A stretch of DNA of 64,000 bases from Blumeriella jaapii (lineage: Eukaryota > Ascomycota > Leotiomycetes > Helotiales > Drepanopezizaceae): NCBI GenBank assembly GCA_009599575.1, contig VWND01000076.1, positions 1,488,001-1,552,000 of the forward strand. The letters are read 5' to 3'. Shown piece by piece: positions 46,817-59,898 of the stretch (positions are counted from its first letter, which is position 1; each line of letters opens with the position of its first letter). Below the pieces are notes generated by a model. That model made no database searches. It worked only from the letters and a program-made list of their open reading frames with translations, and was not told the origin of the DNA. The position numbers were made by a program, and so were the translations under genes.

Positions 46817-47822
46817 CGTTTGACCCTGGCAGCTAATGTATTATGGCGGCTTCTTTTGGCGATCCCTCGAGACTTTTTTTTGTTTGTTTTTTCCCCCCCT
46901 TGCGTGCGAGGAGTGATGGATCAATGGTAATGGAGCACACGAGCGATGGCATAGCAAGGGCGCTCATGGGAGTGGTTTTGCACGGGCGTGACGGGAAGGC
47001 ATCCCTTACAATCCCGATATGATATAATTTGCGCTTGCCGGATGCGATGAAACACGGTTTACGAATGAATGGTAACGATTATATACGAAGAACGAAGGCT
47101 GGGACGTGGCCTCTGATGCTGTCGGGCATAGCAGGATCATCGGTAGGAACCCTCACCGGCGGCTCGAAAGCGTGGACGCGTATTCAGCAGACTGTGGCCT
47201 GTATTATTCTAGCCCTGGCTGTCGAGCCTTTCCGTATCAAACTGGAAGTCATGGCTCGCTTCGTCCGTCTGCCGGGAAAACTGGATTCCGAGGAGGCTCG
47301 TGGTCACGGAACAATAAGCCTTCCTGAGCCTTTACAGTCTTTATTTACTCGCCGCCTAGGCAAGACCAAGACATTTTTAGTGAGAATTAAGAGAATCAAA
47401 AAGGTATAAACATAGCACCACAGATGCCTGTGCAGATCTGACTGCGCCTGCAACACGCACTGCTGTGTTTCCGCGTGGGCGAAGACGCCTCCCATGGAAT
47501 TTCTCCTCCCGACGGCCCTGGTTCCTGTGGTTGGTGGTCTGTCCATGTGTAATGTGATTCTCGGCCCAGTCCTGTCGGTTTGTGACCTTGGGCGTGTTTT
47601 CCAACGATGTTTACACGCCATGTGTGTAAGCGATGTTTTCCTCTGGTCCCTTCTTCGTGGCAGCCGAGGCCGTCCGCGCCACAACATCGTCATCTCGCAT
47701 GAACGCCCGCCCGCCTCCCATCCACCATCCACAAGCCCAGACCTTCGCACCACAAACACCTCACGCACCACCAGCATCGCCTGCCTCCATCTTCATCACC
47801 ACCTCCCCTCCCGCACGCGACG
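46817..47822. other. intergenic, TPS subunit to CSC1-type gene
   Basis: The open frame 47029-47409 has ordinary composition but no family likeness or intron support. The last 150 bp are C- and CA-rich and form the likely leader of the next gene. Confidence 0.4.
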
Positions 47823-50554
47823 ATGAACGCGCTCACGGTGGCCAAGGACTGTCCGAAGTACGACCCGACGGACCCAGCGAACGGGCAGAAGCAGATCTAC
47901 GTGCAGCTGGTGCTGTCGGTCGCGCTCGGCGCCTCGGCCTTCCTGGCCTTCTGCTTCCTGCGTCCGCGCTGGAAGAGCCTGTACCAGGCGCGCAAGCGGC
48001 TGAAGGACGCGGCGCAGGACTTGCCGGAGCTGCCGGATGGCTTCCTGGACTGGGTGCCGGTGCTGTACCGGGTGACGGAGCAGCAGGTGTTGAGCTCGGC
48101 TGGCTTGGATGCCTATGTGGTGAGTGAAGCCGATTGTCCTTCTCTTCTTTCTGCTTGCCCCCCTCCTCCTGTGCGCGCATCTCGTTGCGCACGATGGAGA
48201 GCAGATGCGCTCGGGCAATAAGGGTGGAACGCCGGCTGACGGCCACATGTGCAGTTCCTGGCGTTCTTCAAGATGTCGATACGCCTCTTCGCCGTCATGT
48301 TCGTGGTGGCGAGCCTGATCCTGGCGCCCATCAACATGCACTTCGACTACCTCGCGACGCCCAGCCATCCCCAGGGCCCGGACGGGGCGAGTCTCTATTC
48401 GCAGATGGTGCACAAAACGGGGATCTGGGAGGATGCGCCTGTGGATGTGCTGGGGACGGGCGGCAAGAAGAAGCTGGACACGAGCTACCTGTGGGCCTAC
48501 CTGGCGTTCACGTATTTCTTTACCTTCCTGGCGCTCTACTTCATGTCAACGGAGACTCGGCGCATCATCAAGATCCGCCAGGATTACTTGGGCAGCCAGT
48601 CGACGGTGACGGACAGGACCATCAAGCTGTCGGGCATCCCGCCGGAGCTGAGAAAGGAATCGGATATCAAGGACTTTCTGGAGAAGCTGGAAATCGGCAA
48701 GGTGGAGAATGTGACCATCTGCAGGTTCTGGAAGGATCTGGACCGCTTGATGGACGAGAGGGCGTACCTCTTGAAAGCTGGAGGAGGCATGGACGGTGCA
48801 CATGGGGCGGAGGAAGACCAAGACTCTTCGCCCTAGCGAACAACCTCACATCGGCGTTGGGCGAGATGGCGAGGAGGAGAATCGGAGAGAAGACGAGGCG
48901 TTGATGGGGCCGCGCCAGGTCACCGCGTACGAGAACCCACGACCCACGACGAGGTTATGGTACGGGTTTCTGAACCTGCAAAGCCGGAAGATCGACGCCA
49001 TTGATTACTATGAGGAGAAGCTGAGACGGATGGACGAGAAGATCGCGATGGCGAGGAAGAAGAGTTACAAGCCTACGCCGGTCGCGTTTGTGACCATGGA
49101 TTCCATTCCGGCGTGTCAGATGGCGGTCCAGGCTTTGCTCGACCCGTCGCCGATGCAGCTGCTGGCCAAGTTGGCGCCCGCACCGACGGACATCGTTTGG
49201 CAGAACACGTATCTTCCTCGCTACAGTCGGATGTGGAGGGCCTGGACCATCACCGTCTTCATCGTGGTGCTCACGGTCTTCTGGTTGATCCCGGTCGTGG
49301 CACTCGCGGGCCTGATCGATCTCTGTTCGATCCGTCAGGTGTGGCCGGGACTTGCGAACCTCCTGGAGGAGCACGAGATCGTCAAGGCTCTGGTGCAGAC
49401 CGGTCTGCCCACGCTCGTCGTGTCGTTGCTCAACATTGCCGTCCCGTTCTTGTACGACTACCTTGCCAACATGCAGGGCATGGTGTCACAGGGCGATGTC
49501 GAGCTCTCCGTCATATCCAAGAATTTCTTCTTCACCTTCTTCAACGTCTTCCTGGTCTTCACGGCTTTCGGATCAGCCGCGAAATTCCTGCCGGAACTCC
49601 AGGACTCGTTGAAGGACACCACCAAGCTGGCCTACAAGCTCGCGAGCTCCGTCCAGACCCTCGCTGTGTTCTACACCAACTTCATCCTTCTGCAGGGGGT
49701 CGGTTTGCTGCCGTTCCGACTGCTGGAGTTTGGAAGTGTCACGCTCTACCCGATCATGCTCATGGGCTCAAAGACTCCGCGCGACTACGCCGAATTGGTT
49801 CAGCCTCCCTTGTTCAAGTACGGATTCTACCTCCCTTCGGCGTTGCTGGTATATGTTCTCTGCATCGTCTACAGCATCTTGCCAGCGGGCTACATGGTCT
49901 TGTTCTTTGGCCTCATCTATTTCATCTTTGGCTACTACACCTACAAGTACCAGCTCCTCTACGCCATGGACCACCCGCAACACGCCACCGGAGGTGCCTG
50001 GCCGATGATCTGTTACCGCATCCTCCTCGGTCTCGGTGTCTTCCAGCTTGTGATGGCCGGCATCATTGCCTTGAAGACGGCCTTCACCGCCGCAGGTCTG
50101 GTTCTACCGCTGATCCCCTTCACGATTTGGTATAGCTACTACTTTGCACGCACGTACGAGCCGCTGATGAAGTTTATCGCCTTGCGCTCTATCCGGAGGG
50201 AAAGCAACGCGGATGTCAATCTTGCGGGTGAGGATCTCGGCATCCATCGTCCGCCGGGATATGATCGGAGACCGAGCACGACTCTCGACGAAGCGAGGGA
50301 GGCAGGGCTGAGGTTTATCAATCCCAACTTGACGGCCCCGTAAGTACTACTCGTCTGGCGTTCCCGCAATACTCGGTGACTGATTTGGAAATAGGTTAGA
50401 GAAGCCTTGGATTATCCAGGACGGCGATGAGGTCGCTCCTCAAAACGGCGAGGTACCGCCCGCGACTGACATGATTCGAGAGGATAGCAACACGAGTACT
50501 GTGAGTCTCGGGGACACGCACATATGGAGAGACAATGGGGATGCAAATGTGTAG
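47823..50554 (+). CDS. Csc1/TMEM63-type osmosensitive channel (1-base frameshift)
   Basis: Exons 47823-48119, 48255-50339 and 50395-50554. It belongs to the OSCA/TMEM63/Csc1 family (RSN1_7TM), hyperosmolarity-gated cation channels or lipid scramblases of the plasma membrane. An N-terminal membrane segment (LVLSVALGASAFLAFCFL) and two more (FKMSIRLFAVMFVVASL; FTYFFTFLALYFM) precede the cytosolic domain with DRTIKLSGIPPEL and PTPVAFVTMDS. Seven or eight further segments follow, including FFFTFFNVFLVFTAFG, LPSALLVYVLCIVYSILP and YTYKYQLLYAMDHPQHATGG. The frame breaks at 48774-48777 in ttgaaag; dropping one A gives YLLKLEEAWTVHMGRRK, the normal sequence, and 846 residues. The C-terminal exon is polar and acidic. 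Confidence 0.87.
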
Positions 50555-50811
50555 CATGGCCGACGTTGCGGGCTCTCTTCTGTCATAGTCGGTCTTTCCT
50601 TTGTGTTGAGCATCTATACCCCGTAGCACCTTCTCGCAATGAAAAGCATACCTTATTCCAATACTCCAGCTCTCATCTTCTACGCTTCGTCCGCAACTCG
50701 TTTTCCTAAGCTCATCACATACATACATCTCTTACCCCCTTTGGTTTGGCCCAGCACTCCCTGGGCATCTCGAAATTGCTCTTTCACATTCACAGATTGT
50801 CTACCGTCGCC
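50555..50811. promoter_or_regulatory. short intergenic and leader of the F-box gene
   Basis: 257 bp with CT-rich stretches directly before the ATG at 50812. No site is recognised. Confidence 0.4.
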
Positions 50812-53800
50812 ATGTCCTCGCATATCCTCCTTTCTCGAGGGGTCGCTGGCCCCAGCGAAGCCGATGCTTCGCAAGGCCGTCCCGTGAGCCCGACAGTGGT
50901 CACATCGATCTTCGAATCCGGCACGCGGCACATCATGACGCTGGGCGATGCCGCCTCTCACCACATTTCCGCCTTCGATGGCGTGGGCACCACCGACAAG
51001 GGCAAGGGAAAAGAGGCCCCCGATACGGCGGAAACGGCCTCCTCGCGCTCGACGACGCACCCGCCCTCCCAGACCACGACCGAATCCCAGCCGATCCCCA
51101 AGCGCGCCCTCAGCCGCAGCGGCACCTTCTTCGACGACCCGACGGACCCGCGCGCCATCCTCGACGACCACCTCCTCGAGCCGTGTCCGGGCTCGCGCGT
51201 CCGCTGCTCGGTGTCAGAGGTTCTCCACGGGGGCCCACACGCCACGCCCGTCGAGGAGGGCATCCACGCCTCGCTGCGGAGGTCGTTCACCCTGCACGGC
51301 ACCCCGTCTCGGCCGGCACACGCGCCGACAGAGGCCTTCGGCGAGTGTCGCCCGCTGTTCCCGGCGCCGACGTTCCCACCCAACATGAGCCCCCGCGCCT
51401 GCCCGGATGTGGGACTTCTGGAATCCGTGGCTCGCAAATCTGATGTGGGGGCGCGGCAGGGACCTGTGCCGGGTCCTGTCGAAGTCCGTTGGAACCCAGC
51501 TGGTAAATGTCAAGTGTCGCCTGGGAAGAGAGGTGACCGTGCTAATGCGATGTTGGTGCAGCGAATCTGCCGACGGAAGTTATTCAGCTGATCTTGTACG
51601 ACCTCGGTCCTGTTGATTTCAATTCGGCGAGACACGCGTGCCGTTCCTGGTTCGTCAGTTCGCTTAACCGAACACTCCTGATCGAGATGCTTAAGCGAGC
51701 CGGTTACTCGGACGGCATCGAGCCCAATGTACACAACGGAGCCGAGACGTTTAGCGACGAGTGGTGGATGAGCAAGCGCATCGCCCGGGAGTGTGCCCTG
51801 GGACCTGAGCCGCGGCTGTCCCCGTCGGGCACAGCTTTTTGCCAGGTCGCGTCTGTCGACTTCACCGAGATCGAGGCTCATTACCCGGGCCCGGATCTAG
51901 CTAGCACTCTTTTCACCGTGAGCAGCTGCTGTGGGCGCTTCCTGATGGCCGCGAACGGGTGTTTGGTCTACGTCTACGAACTGAACCGTTCGCACAAGGA
52001 CTGCGACGATGGTGCTACGTATCCAGGTTTGTTGAGGCCTGTGACGAGCATCATCTGTCCTCGGAGGGTGTTGGCTTGTAGCATGGATACGTCTTCGCAG
52101 CGATATGCCATCGCGTTACTGCTAGACGGGAGGATGGGACTGGTATGCGATATTCGTGTGTTGAGCCCGGATTCCGCCGTGGGCCTGGATGATGGTATGG
52201 TAAGGGCATCCCACGGGCTCCTATTCTCTACGCAGATGCTAAAGGCCCACAGCAGCCGACATCCAGCCATCGCATGCCGGTTGAAGATGGGCCGAGATCG
52301 TTGTACCGGAATCTCTGCTCCGAGGATGACCCCCCTCGCTCAGTTGCCATCTGTCCCCAGAGACGTTGCGTAGCTTTTGGGTGCTCGTCGGGGCTTGAAC
52401 TACACTGGATCGACGCACTCACCGGCCACGATCTGAGTCGATGGTTTCCTCTCACCGCGCCCAGCGATTACTCTTCTTCCTGCCTCCCCGCCGAAGCGTG
52501 GACTCGGCTAAGAAGTTGCGGTTGATCTCCAGCGCCGGCCGTCCAAACGAGCGAAGCTCCCTGTCACAGCGCACGTTCGGGGGTTCCCCTCGCGCCAGCC
52601 CGTTCTGGGAGCGGTTTGGGTGGGGGCTGTCCCAGTTCGAGGAGGACAACGGTCTGTACGGCGGTTCCAGCCCGTCTGGTGCCCGGGGGATCCTCACTCG
52701 CTTGCGAATCGACGCGAGTAGGAGCTCGCTCATCGGCCGGATGGACTGTTCGGATCACTACCGGGCAGTGCCTTTGAGTGATGTCAGCGTCCTCTTCACC
52801 TTCGCCTCTGGATCTCTTGGTACCTCTCGCTGACCTGCTTCGCGTGTAGGGGTACCACATCCTGTTCACCGATCCGGCCACCGGGCTGCTATGCCTGGGT
52901 AGCGACGCTCCGGTAGGCGGCCCTACCAAGCTGCTCCGCAAGATCTGGTTTCACGGTCCCAGCCTCGACGGGACGGTCAGCACGACTCCCGTAGCCTACA
53001 CTGCCGGATCCGATCTGTCGCAAGGTGTCCGGGTCGTCGCCGCTTTTGACAGTGGATCCGGTGAGCAGAGCCTCTGGCTCTTCTCGGTCCCCCGCGATAT
53101 CTTCGCGTCCAGTCAAGCCAAACCGGCCTCATCGACCACGGCCGCCTGGCTCCACAGCTCGTCATCTCGCGAGGCGGAGCTCATGGAACAGGAGTGGATT
53201 AACTGGTGGCCCCATGACGGCCTCCAGCAGTGGCTCAATTCGTCCCCCGACCCGACTCCTCGGGTTCCGCCCCGGAACGTGTGGCCGGTCAAGATCCAGG
53301 GCCAGCGGATCGGCTCGTGCAAGGGTCTGGTCGATCTCGCCCTCGACGCTGGCCGTCACATGGTCGTCTGGGCACTGACGCGCGCCGGGCACGCCACGGT
53401 GTGGAAGATGGCCTCTGGGATGTCGGGCACCACGTCGCCCGCGCAGAAGGTCGTCGTCGTCCGCGATGGGACCGTACGCGCGATCGACGGCGCGGGCGAC
53501 ACGGAGATGACGGACGTCGACGCCGCCGCCGCCGCCGCCGCCAGCTACCCGTCCTCCCGGCTCGGGGTCCCGGTCCGGACCACGCCGGGCTCGTACGACG
53601 GCACGAGCGCGTCGCGCGATTGGGAGGGGGACATCGTGATGACGGCGGCGCGGCCGGGCGCGGCGCAGGAGGAGACGCTGGAGGCGGTGCTGGTGCTCGC
53701 TGACGGGGATGAGGCGCCGGGGGGCAGGGAGGTCCGCTATCAGACGGAGACGTGGTCCCGGACGAGCTATCTCCGGGCGCGGGCGGGTTTCGTGGAGGAG

Positions 53801-53842
53801 GTCAGGGGCATTGCGAGGATTGATTTGGAGTTGCGAGGGTGA
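50812..53842 (+). CDS. F-box protein with large C-terminal domain (two 1-base frameshifts)
   Basis: Three exons: 50812-51502, 51562-52782, 52850-53842. After a Ser/Pro-rich N-terminus of 230 residues an F-box begins at about residue 231: [17 protein letters not shown], then [18 protein letters not shown]-box proteins bind Skp1 and bring targets to SCF ubiquitin ligases. The rest (about 690 residues) has regular strands such as [19 protein letters not shown] and [18 protein letters not shown], suggesting a beta-propeller-like fold, but I recognise no named repeat. Two breaks occur, near 52283 (cggttgaag) and 52470 (gattactct). One base added at each restores [20 protein letters not shown] and the following [17 protein letters not shown], for 968 residues. 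The C-terminal third has an Asp/Ala run at 53515-53542. Confidence 0.75.
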
Positions 53843-54239
53843 GTGGTGGTGGTGAGGATGGGATGAGGGCTGGGGATGAGGGCTGGGGATGGATCGCAAG
53901 GGGAACGATGAGCGTTGGGGGACTTGGAATGAGCTTGGGTAGAAGTAGGTTGGTCGGTTGGTCGGTCGGTCGGTAGATAGGTAGGAGCCGCGGATCGAGG
54001 AGCGTGGAGCGTGTAGGGCGTGATGGAGTAGATTCCATGCGTTTCAACGCCGTGGTTTGTCTCCTCCTCTTCTGTTGAGCCTCGACCCTTTGCCCATCAC
54101 GACGTCGGCTGGGGGCGTGTTGGTATCCCTGAGGTTTGCATCTAAGCATGAGGTCTAGATGTGCTCTCTCGTGGTTTTGCAGCTGTCTGCTCTGTCTGCT
54201 TTGTCTACCTAAGTACTCTCTCGTGGTTTTGCTGCTGTT

Positions 54240-55020
54240 TGTTTCTCTGCTCTGCTCTGCTCTGCTCTGTCTGCTCTGTCTGCTCGGTCTGCTCTCTCGT
54301 GGTCTTGCTGCTGTCTGCTCTGTCTGCTCTGTCTGCTCTGTCTGCTCTGTCTGCTCTGCCCTGCTCTGCTCTGCTCTGTCTACCTAGGTACTTTCTCGTG
54401 GTCTTGCTGCTATCTGCTCTGCTCTGCTCTGCTCTGCTCTGCTCTGTCTGCTCTGTCTGCTCTGTCTGCTCTGCTCTGCTCTGCTCTGCTCTGCTCTGCT
54501 CTGCTCTGCTCTGCTCTGCTCTGCTCTATCGTAGTCTTGCTGCTGTCTGCTTTGCTCTGCCCTGCTCTGCCCTGCTCTGCCCTGCTCTGCCCTGCTCTGC
54601 CCTGCTCTGCCCTGCTCTGCCCTGCTCTGCTCTGCTCTGCTCTGCTCTGTCTGCTTTGTCTACCTAGGTACTCTCTCGTGGTTTTGTTGCTATCTGCTCT
54701 GCTCTGTCTGCTCTCTCGTGTTCTTTGCTGCTATCTGCTCTGCTCTGTCTGCTCTGTTCTATCTACTCTATTCTCTCGTGGTCTTGCTGCTGTCTGCTCT
54801 GCTTTGCTCTGCTTTGCTTTGCTCTGCTCTGCTCTGCTCTGCTTTGCCCTGCTCTGCTCTGCCCTGCTCTGCCCTGCTCTGCCCTGCTCTGCCCTGCTCT
54901 GCCCTGCTCTGCTCTGCTCTGCTCTGCTCTGCTCTGCTCTGCTCTGCTCTGCTCTGCTCTGCTCTGCTCTGCTCTGTTTTGCACTGCTCTGCTCTGCTCT
55001 ATCTGCTCTGCTCTGCTCTG
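54240..55020. repeat. (TCTGC)n pentanucleotide megatract
   Basis: Nearly 800 bp of TCTGC units with GCTCTGTC, CCCTGC and TTTGC variants. It is punctuated by a longer phrase, tcgtggtcttgctgctgtct, that recurs about eight times. The structure suggests a higher-order unit made of the phrase plus a variable number of pentamers. Confidence 0.9.
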
Positions 55021-55210
55021 CTCTGCTCTATCGTGCCGCGCTGCTCTATCGTGCCGCGCTGCTCTATCGTGCCGCGCTGTTTTATCGTGCGATGCAATGC
55101 TATTCTATCCTGCGATGCTGTGCTGTTCTATCGTGCGATGCGATGCTGTTTTATCGTGCGATGCTGTGCTGTTCTATCCTGCGATGCGATGCTGTGCTGT
55201 GCTGTTCTGG
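55020..55210. repeat. TGCGATGC / CTATCGTGC short tandem units
   Basis: Three units of tatcgtgccgcgctgctc are followed by related tgcgatgctgtgctgtt units, continuing the pentamer tract in altered form. Confidence 0.75.
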
Positions 55211-55296
55211 CTCAGACTGTGTAACAAGTTGTCTGCCTGCTAGCTAGTTCTGGTTCCCTGGCATTGTGCATTGTGTGTATGAATGTGTGTGTATAT

Positions 55297-55459
<163 letters not shown>

Positions 55460-56691
55460 AATTATTTATATGTAATATGTAAATTGTGTGTGTAAATGAA
55501 GAAAGGGTTGTGTATATATGTGATATGTAAACTGTGTGTATATATGAAGAAAGGGTTGTGTATTTATGTTTAATGTGTAAGAAAAGGTTTGTGTGTAAGT
55601 ATACTACTGTATGTATATATATGTGTAGGTATGTATATACTATTTATGTGTGATACATATACTGTATACATATGTGAGGAAGGGGCTGTGTGTATGTGTG
55701 TAATATGTAAGAAAAGAATTGTGTGTAAGTGTACTGTATGTATATGTGTATATATACCTATGTAGTTATATGTATATGTGTATGTGTGTATGTGTGTATG
55801 TGTGTATATATGTACTGTGTAAAAAAAAGGGTTACGTACCTATATGTGTATTGTGTAAGGTATGTATATATACATCTATATATATCAACTATTCACCTGT
55901 ATTATGTATACTGTGTATATATGCAAACAATGTCTCACATATCATACATCCAAGAAGAAAAATCTTTACATACAATAAAAAGACTTTATTAACAGGAAGA
56001 CCATCAGCTGACCATCGAAGCTACAGTATGTCGTGATGCATACCTTACGCTTAAGCGAGGATCAGATGCCATGGATACGCGAAGGGAAAAGACCGAAGCG
56101 GTACCGAGAGGAGGAGGGAAATGCAGGCGAGGAGGCGGGGAGGCGGGGAGGCAGGGAGGCAGGCAGGCGGGCGGGCAAGGAGAGTTTGGGATAGGGAGTT
56201 TTTGTTGTGTGTGTGTGTGTGTGTGTATGTGTGTGTGTGTATGTTTACTTTGATATTATAATATTCTGAATTAAATAGTAAACGTCGTTGATGATGCGTA
56301 ACGTTGAAATCGTTAAATCAATGGGCTAGAAAAAAAAGGTTGGTTGGTTTGGGGTGTTATGTAGGTAAGTGAATAAGTATATCGATTCTTAGAGGATGCG
56401 GTTGGTTGGTATGGCTATATCTACTGTAAGTAGGTTTTTATCTCAACAGCTGTATCGAAATATGGAAAGTTTGGCGTTGGTGAATAAAAGAATTATCGTA
56501 TTAAGAATCGATGGAATCGTGCATTTAGTGGATGGTACGTATATAGCTGTCGTATCGTCTGCTACTTTGTGAAATAAAGATTGTAATATAAAAGTCTGTT
56601 GGCTTATGCGGTGGGAGTTTTGGGTGGGTCTTTGGGATTTGGCATGGTTGTGAGTTGGGTTGGTGAGTTGGTGGAAAAGAACGTGATGGAA

Positions 56692-56741
56692 AGGTGAGGT
56701 GAGGTGAGGTGAGGTGAGGTGAGGTGAGGTGAGGTGAGGTG
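56692..56741. repeat. (GTGAG)n pentanucleotide repeat, second locus
   Basis: About ten units of the same pentamer seen at 35941-35975. Confidence 0.9.
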
Positions 56742-59700
56742 GCGTGAGGTGAGATGGTCTAAAGGAGGGGTGGGGGAAACAGAGAGCAAGAACGGGTAAA
56801 AACAATATGGGATGGTTGATTAGCTGGTTGGCTCGTTGGTTGGTTGGCTCGTTGGTTGGTTGGCTAATGGGCTGGCTGGCTAGTTGGTAGGTGACAATTG
56901 AGAAGGAAAGAAAAATGTACGTTGATTGGTTCTTGGTCGGTGGTGGAAAGAAAGGAAGTAGACAGGCGAGGTGAAGATAAGGTAAGATAACAGCAAAAAA
57001 ATATTATCGGATCAGAACAAGAAAGAAAAAAAAAAGGCTACAAATAATGTAAAATGGTTGATTACATAGCGGGCTGGTTGACGGCGAAATGCGAGAATCG
57101 AAGGGAAATGTCCGTTGATTAGCTGATCATTTAGTCAGCCAGTAGTGGGCTAGTATGTACTGTCTGTAAATCATACCTAAGGTATGACTTCTTAGGTATG
57201 ACTTACTTGTCTCTCTTGTGTACCTACACCAAAGAGACAGACACCTACACAAGAAAAACGAGTAACAGGTCGGCTACTCCCATCTCCGATTAGGCGCGCC
57301 ACGTCATCAACCACGATGATGTGTTTCCGTTTGAAACAGTTGTATCAACCCAAGATGTGATCGGGACACCTACAGTATGTACGATTCGCAACTGAAGCAA
57401 CGCATGCGGTGTGAGGGCGATATGGTTGCTGGCCTTGTAGATCCCCAAGCGGAAGTGAAGGATTGGCGGATGAGAGCATTGTGTCTGGGAGATCGTAAGG
57501 ACTAAGCTGGGTTGCGGGCACGAGTAGATGCTGTACAGTACTGTAGGTACAGAACTGTATGTAGATGGAGAATGGGAACGGGTCGAGCGTGAAAAAGGGG
57601 AGTGAAAAATGGATGGGCTGGGGATGAGATGTCTTTTTGTCCCATCCCATTCATCCCATCCCATCCATCCATCCCATCCATCCTATTCATCTCATCCCTC
57701 GCCTCATCTTCGATAGCGCCTTTTCCCTCCACCAGTTCTGCTTAGTACAACACAATAGGACGTGTGAATGGACGAACGGATTCCTCTGCTGTATACATCA
57801 GATGATGTTCTTACGCCCAGCACATACACACGGCACATTATACTTTTCCACGTGCTTGTCTTACGTAGGCGGTACTGTACATCTACACAGCAGTAGTGTC
57901 TGTGTAGACTTGACATTTGACTTTCTCGCCTTGCCATTCACGCTTCACGCCTCACCTTGCGCCTCACGCCTGCCAGCCCTCACGCCTGCATTGACGTATG
58001 TAGCCTGACGTCGCGGGTCAAGCAGCGACGAGAAAGGTGGCGGGGGAATGGATGGGAGGCGGGGGTTGCGTCACGTGGGACGCGAAACGTGATACTTGCT
58101 GTCTTCCACCCCCGCCGGCGCGTGTCTCTGCTCTTCCCAGCAGATGGTGTCGTACGGTATTGTACATACAGTACACACACATGTATATACACATTTATGC
58201 ATTCACATCCACACATTTATGCATCATGCTGCACAGGACCGACGCTGTCCCCCATACCGAGTCTCCTATCCTCCCCCCCCATGCCAGCCAGCATCAGAGG
58301 TCCCTCCTCCGTCATTCTCATTCCTTTTTCTCTCTGCTCCGTCTTCGTCTTCGTCTTCTCGGGTGTTCTAGAACTCCGACTCGCGCAGGCAGGGCGAGAC
58401 CGGTGGCCAGGGTCATCCGCGACCCCATCACAGACGGCATGGGGGGGCGATCCGCATCCGCATCCGCGTCGGTGTCAGTGTCAGTGCAGTGCTGGCATGG
58501 CGGGCAGGCGGGCGGACGGGCGGGCGGCCACTCAAACCCACCCCATGCCCTGGACCGATCTCCAGTATGATGTATGTGTACATCTTTTCTTTTTCTCAGT
58601 ACCGTAGGGTAGGTAGGTAGTAGGTAGGTAGGTGGGTAGGTGGGTAGGTGGGTAGGCGGATAGATGGGTAGATACTGTAGGTACTGTGTGTACCGTACAT
58701 GCGGAAAGTCCCGGCCATCTGGTCTTTCTTTCTCTCGACGCTTCGCGTATTTGTTTACATTCGCTCTTTTTCCTCTCCCCTTTCCATTCCCCTTCCCTTT
58801 CCCTTTCTTTTTCCTTCTTCGCTTCTTGGTTGGCTTGGAAACTGACAGCCTGCGCAGGCTTTTCGGATCCCCAGCCAGCCGGCGCAGACCGCTCGCTATC
58901 TACTGTGTATACACAGACAGTACTGTAGAACCTGGGTCCCACGCCTCGCGGACCCCGACCAGGGCCACCCACCGTGAAGCGAAGCGTCTGGCTCCCTCCG
59001 CCCGTACACGCATCACCCCCATCCGGGGGATGCCCCTGCACACGGGCGGGCAGATGCCCGCCAGGCCAGTGTGACCGGTGAGACCACGTCGTCATCATGA
59101 GGATGCGACAGCCCTTCGACTTTTCCCACCTCCTCACGGGTCTGGCGGGCGGGCGGGTCGAGGGCGATGCGATGAAGTGTGGGCCATGTACTGTACTGTA
59201 CATCTGTGTACATACTGTACAGGACATATGTACCATGCCGTAATACGGTAATAGCAGAGCCGTGCTATGGACCCATTTGCCTTTCGACCGTGTCACACCT
59301 GACGCATGCTGGCGGGGGGAGCGGTGCAGATACACGGGGGCCCAGCTGCTGCGTGGGCCGGCCCTAGGGCATTTGGGGGCATTTGATAGATAAGGCCGCC
59401 GGCGTGGAACTCTTCTTCTTCTTCTGTTGCGACCGTTGCTCTCACCTATACTCTCTACGTCTTTTTTACAGATTCGCTACTTATTCTCTACATACTCTGT
59501 ACATACTCGGTCCATACTCGATCCATACCCGGTCCATACTCGGTCCATACTCGGTCCATCCTCTGTCCATAATCTGTACATACCCTGCTTACTATCGTGG
59601 GACGTGTGAGCTTGAGTGCAGCGACGGCAGCGATCACAGCGATCACAGCGATCACACATCCTCCCTCCTCCACACGACACGCCAGCTCGTACACGATCCG

Positions 59701-59898
59701 TGACAAACTCGGTGCCCGCATCTGAAGCAACCGAGACACCGCGAGCGAGCGAGCGAGCAAGCGAGCAAGCGAGATACTGCAAGACGATATATATTCGCGA
59801 GACTCTGCAAGACGAGATACAATCGCGAGACACTGCAAGACGAGATATATTCCCGCCATCACCCTCCCAGCGTCGCCAACAGACAGACACACGCGACC

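Noticed and set aside
47029..47409. 126-residue ORF downstream of the trehalose subunit gene
   Set aside because: No family likeness and located where a 3' UTR is expected.
49113..50135. 340-residue plus-strand ORF
   Set aside because: Alternative frame inside the membrane channel gene; composition is His/Arg/Gly-rich and unlike a protein.
54161..55247. Long Cys/Leu/Ser/Ala-rich ORFs
   Set aside because: They come from TCTGC pentamers, which keep all frames open. No flanking unique protein.
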